From Clostridiaceae bacterium (GTDB taxonomy: Bacteria > Bacillota > Clostridia > Lutisporales > Lutisporaceae), in contig JAQVFD010000024.1 of assembly GCA_028697435.1 (NCBI GenBank), positions 1-13,841 on the forward strand: a stretch of 13,841 nucleotides of DNA, given 5' to 3'. This document shows positions 13,383 through 13,841 of this stretch, piece after piece (the first letter of the stretch is position 1; the number at the start of each line of letters is the position of its first letter). The notes beneath the pieces are model-generated. The model did no database searches and was not told the DNA's origin. It saw only the letters and a program-made list of their open reading frames with translations. A program made the position numbers and the translations under genes.

Positions 13383-13453
13383 TTTAAATATATGCTCGGA
13401 AAAAAGCTGTGAATCAATGTGAATTCACAGCTTTTATTATGCATATATTTAAA
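13383..13453. repeat. Nested double inverted repeat
   Basis: The outer arms 13383-13395 (TTTAAATATATGC) and 13441-13453 are perfect 13-bp complements. Inside, the arms 13402-13414 (AAAAGCTGTGAAT) and 13423-13435 form a second perfect 13-bp stem with an 8-nt loop. The stems are separated by 5-nt stretches on both sides. The inner hairpin could end transcription in either direction. The outer arms suggest a small mobile repeat or a protein-binding site. It occupies the 307-bp gap between tRNA-Sec and pxpA, where I see no gene. Confidence 0.8.
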
Positions 13454-13567
13454 TAATCGACTTACCAAAATATTTATGGTTTGTATTATATATTTTTTCA
13501 TAGGGTTTTCAATACCATGGCAAAAACAAACCACTGGTTCAAATATTGAAACGAAAGGAGGGAGAAT

Positions 13568-13841
13568 ATGAGAAATATTGTCGATTTAAACAGTGATGTA
13601 GGTGAAAGCTATGGAACTTACAAATTGGGACTGGATGAAGAGGTGCTCAGGTATGTATCTTCTGTCAACATAGCCTGCGGATGGCATGGAGGAGATCCGA
13701 TGGTTATGGAAAAAACTATCGCATTAGCCGCTGAAAACAAGTTAGGTATAGGTGCACATCCCGGATATCCGGATCTGATTGGTTTTGGAAGAAGAAACAT
13801 GGATATTTCCCCAAAGGAAGCAAGAAATTATTTGATTTATC
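13568..13841 (+). CDS. pxpA: 5-oxoprolinase subunit PxpA (LamB/YcsF family), N-terminal part
   Basis: PxpA works with PxpB and PxpC to hydrolyse 5-oxoproline (pyroglutamate) to glutamate using ATP, a housekeeping repair reaction in many bacteria. The first 91 codons are present and the gene runs off the window. Family motifs are DLNSDVGESYG (6-16; usually DLNCDLGES), NIACGWHGGDP (34-44) and GIGAHPGYPDLIGFGRR near 59-75. The ATG has AAAGGAGGGAG about 5 nt upstream. pxpB and pxpC would be expected downstream, outside the window. The gap upstream holds a short inverted pair, TGGTTTGT and ACAAACCA, about 50 bp apart, which could flank a promoter region, but no clear -35/-10 is seen. Confidence 0.93.
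   Translation, partial: MRNIVDLNSDVGESYGTYKLGLDEEVLRYVSSVNIACGWHGGDPMVMEKTIALAAENKLGIGAHPGYPDLIGFGRRNMDISPKEARNYLIY

Noticed and set aside
13340..13534. 64-codon minus-strand frame
   Set aside because: It spans the nested inverted repeat, is AT-biased and has no ribosome site.

Overview
The window looks like chromosomal DNA of an anaerobic, endospore-forming member of the Clostridia. The evidence is AT-rich codon usage, frequent TTG/GTG starts behind strong Shine-Dalgarno sequences, sporulation genes (gpr, spoIIP, an alpha/beta-type SASP) and a selenocysteine tRNA. I cannot name the genus. The first 25 bases match an Illumina TruSeq adapter, so the window begins at an untrimmed contig end.

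Region 1 (26-8909, mostly minus strand) is the conserved Firmicutes block comEC - holA - rpsT - gpr - spoIIP - small membrane protein - lepA - hemW, in the order known from Bacillus subtilis. rpsT is on the plus strand, so it diverges from gpr and converges with holA. gpr ends at a strong terminator. spoIIP appears to have its own sigma-E-like promoter and a TTG start, and lepA also has its own promoter. The small gene between spoIIP and lepA sits where B. subtilis has yqxA. Its last codons run into a 7-bp tandem repeat.

Region 2 (8910-9995) holds two small minus-strand membrane-protein genes with holin-like sequences. One has a clear vegetative promoter with a 23-bp dyad next to it. A non-coding stretch with degenerate 8-bp and 7-bp repeats follows.

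Region 3 (9996-12977) has a plus-strand AlaX-type alanyl-tRNA editing gene, a minus-strand coiled-coil protein of unknown function, a plus-strand AEC-family transporter and a plus-strand alpha/beta SASP. The SASP has Ser where the germination protease GPR normally needs Glu, although gpr lies 8 kb away in the same window.

Region 4 (12978-13841) contains a perfect 30-bp inverted repeat, a tRNA-Sec gene with promoter and terminator, a nested double inverted repeat, and the start of a pxpA (LamB/YcsF, 5-oxoprolinase subunit A) gene cut by the window end.

The genes do not form one new system. The common thread is sporulation and germination (spoIIP for engulfment, SASP to coat spore DNA, GPR to degrade SASP). 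The rest is housekeeping: translation (lepA, rpsT, tRNA-Sec, alaX), replication (holA), DNA uptake (comEC) and heme-protein maturation (hemW). The most interesting unexplained material is the non-canonical SASP and several large hairpins or repeats between genes.
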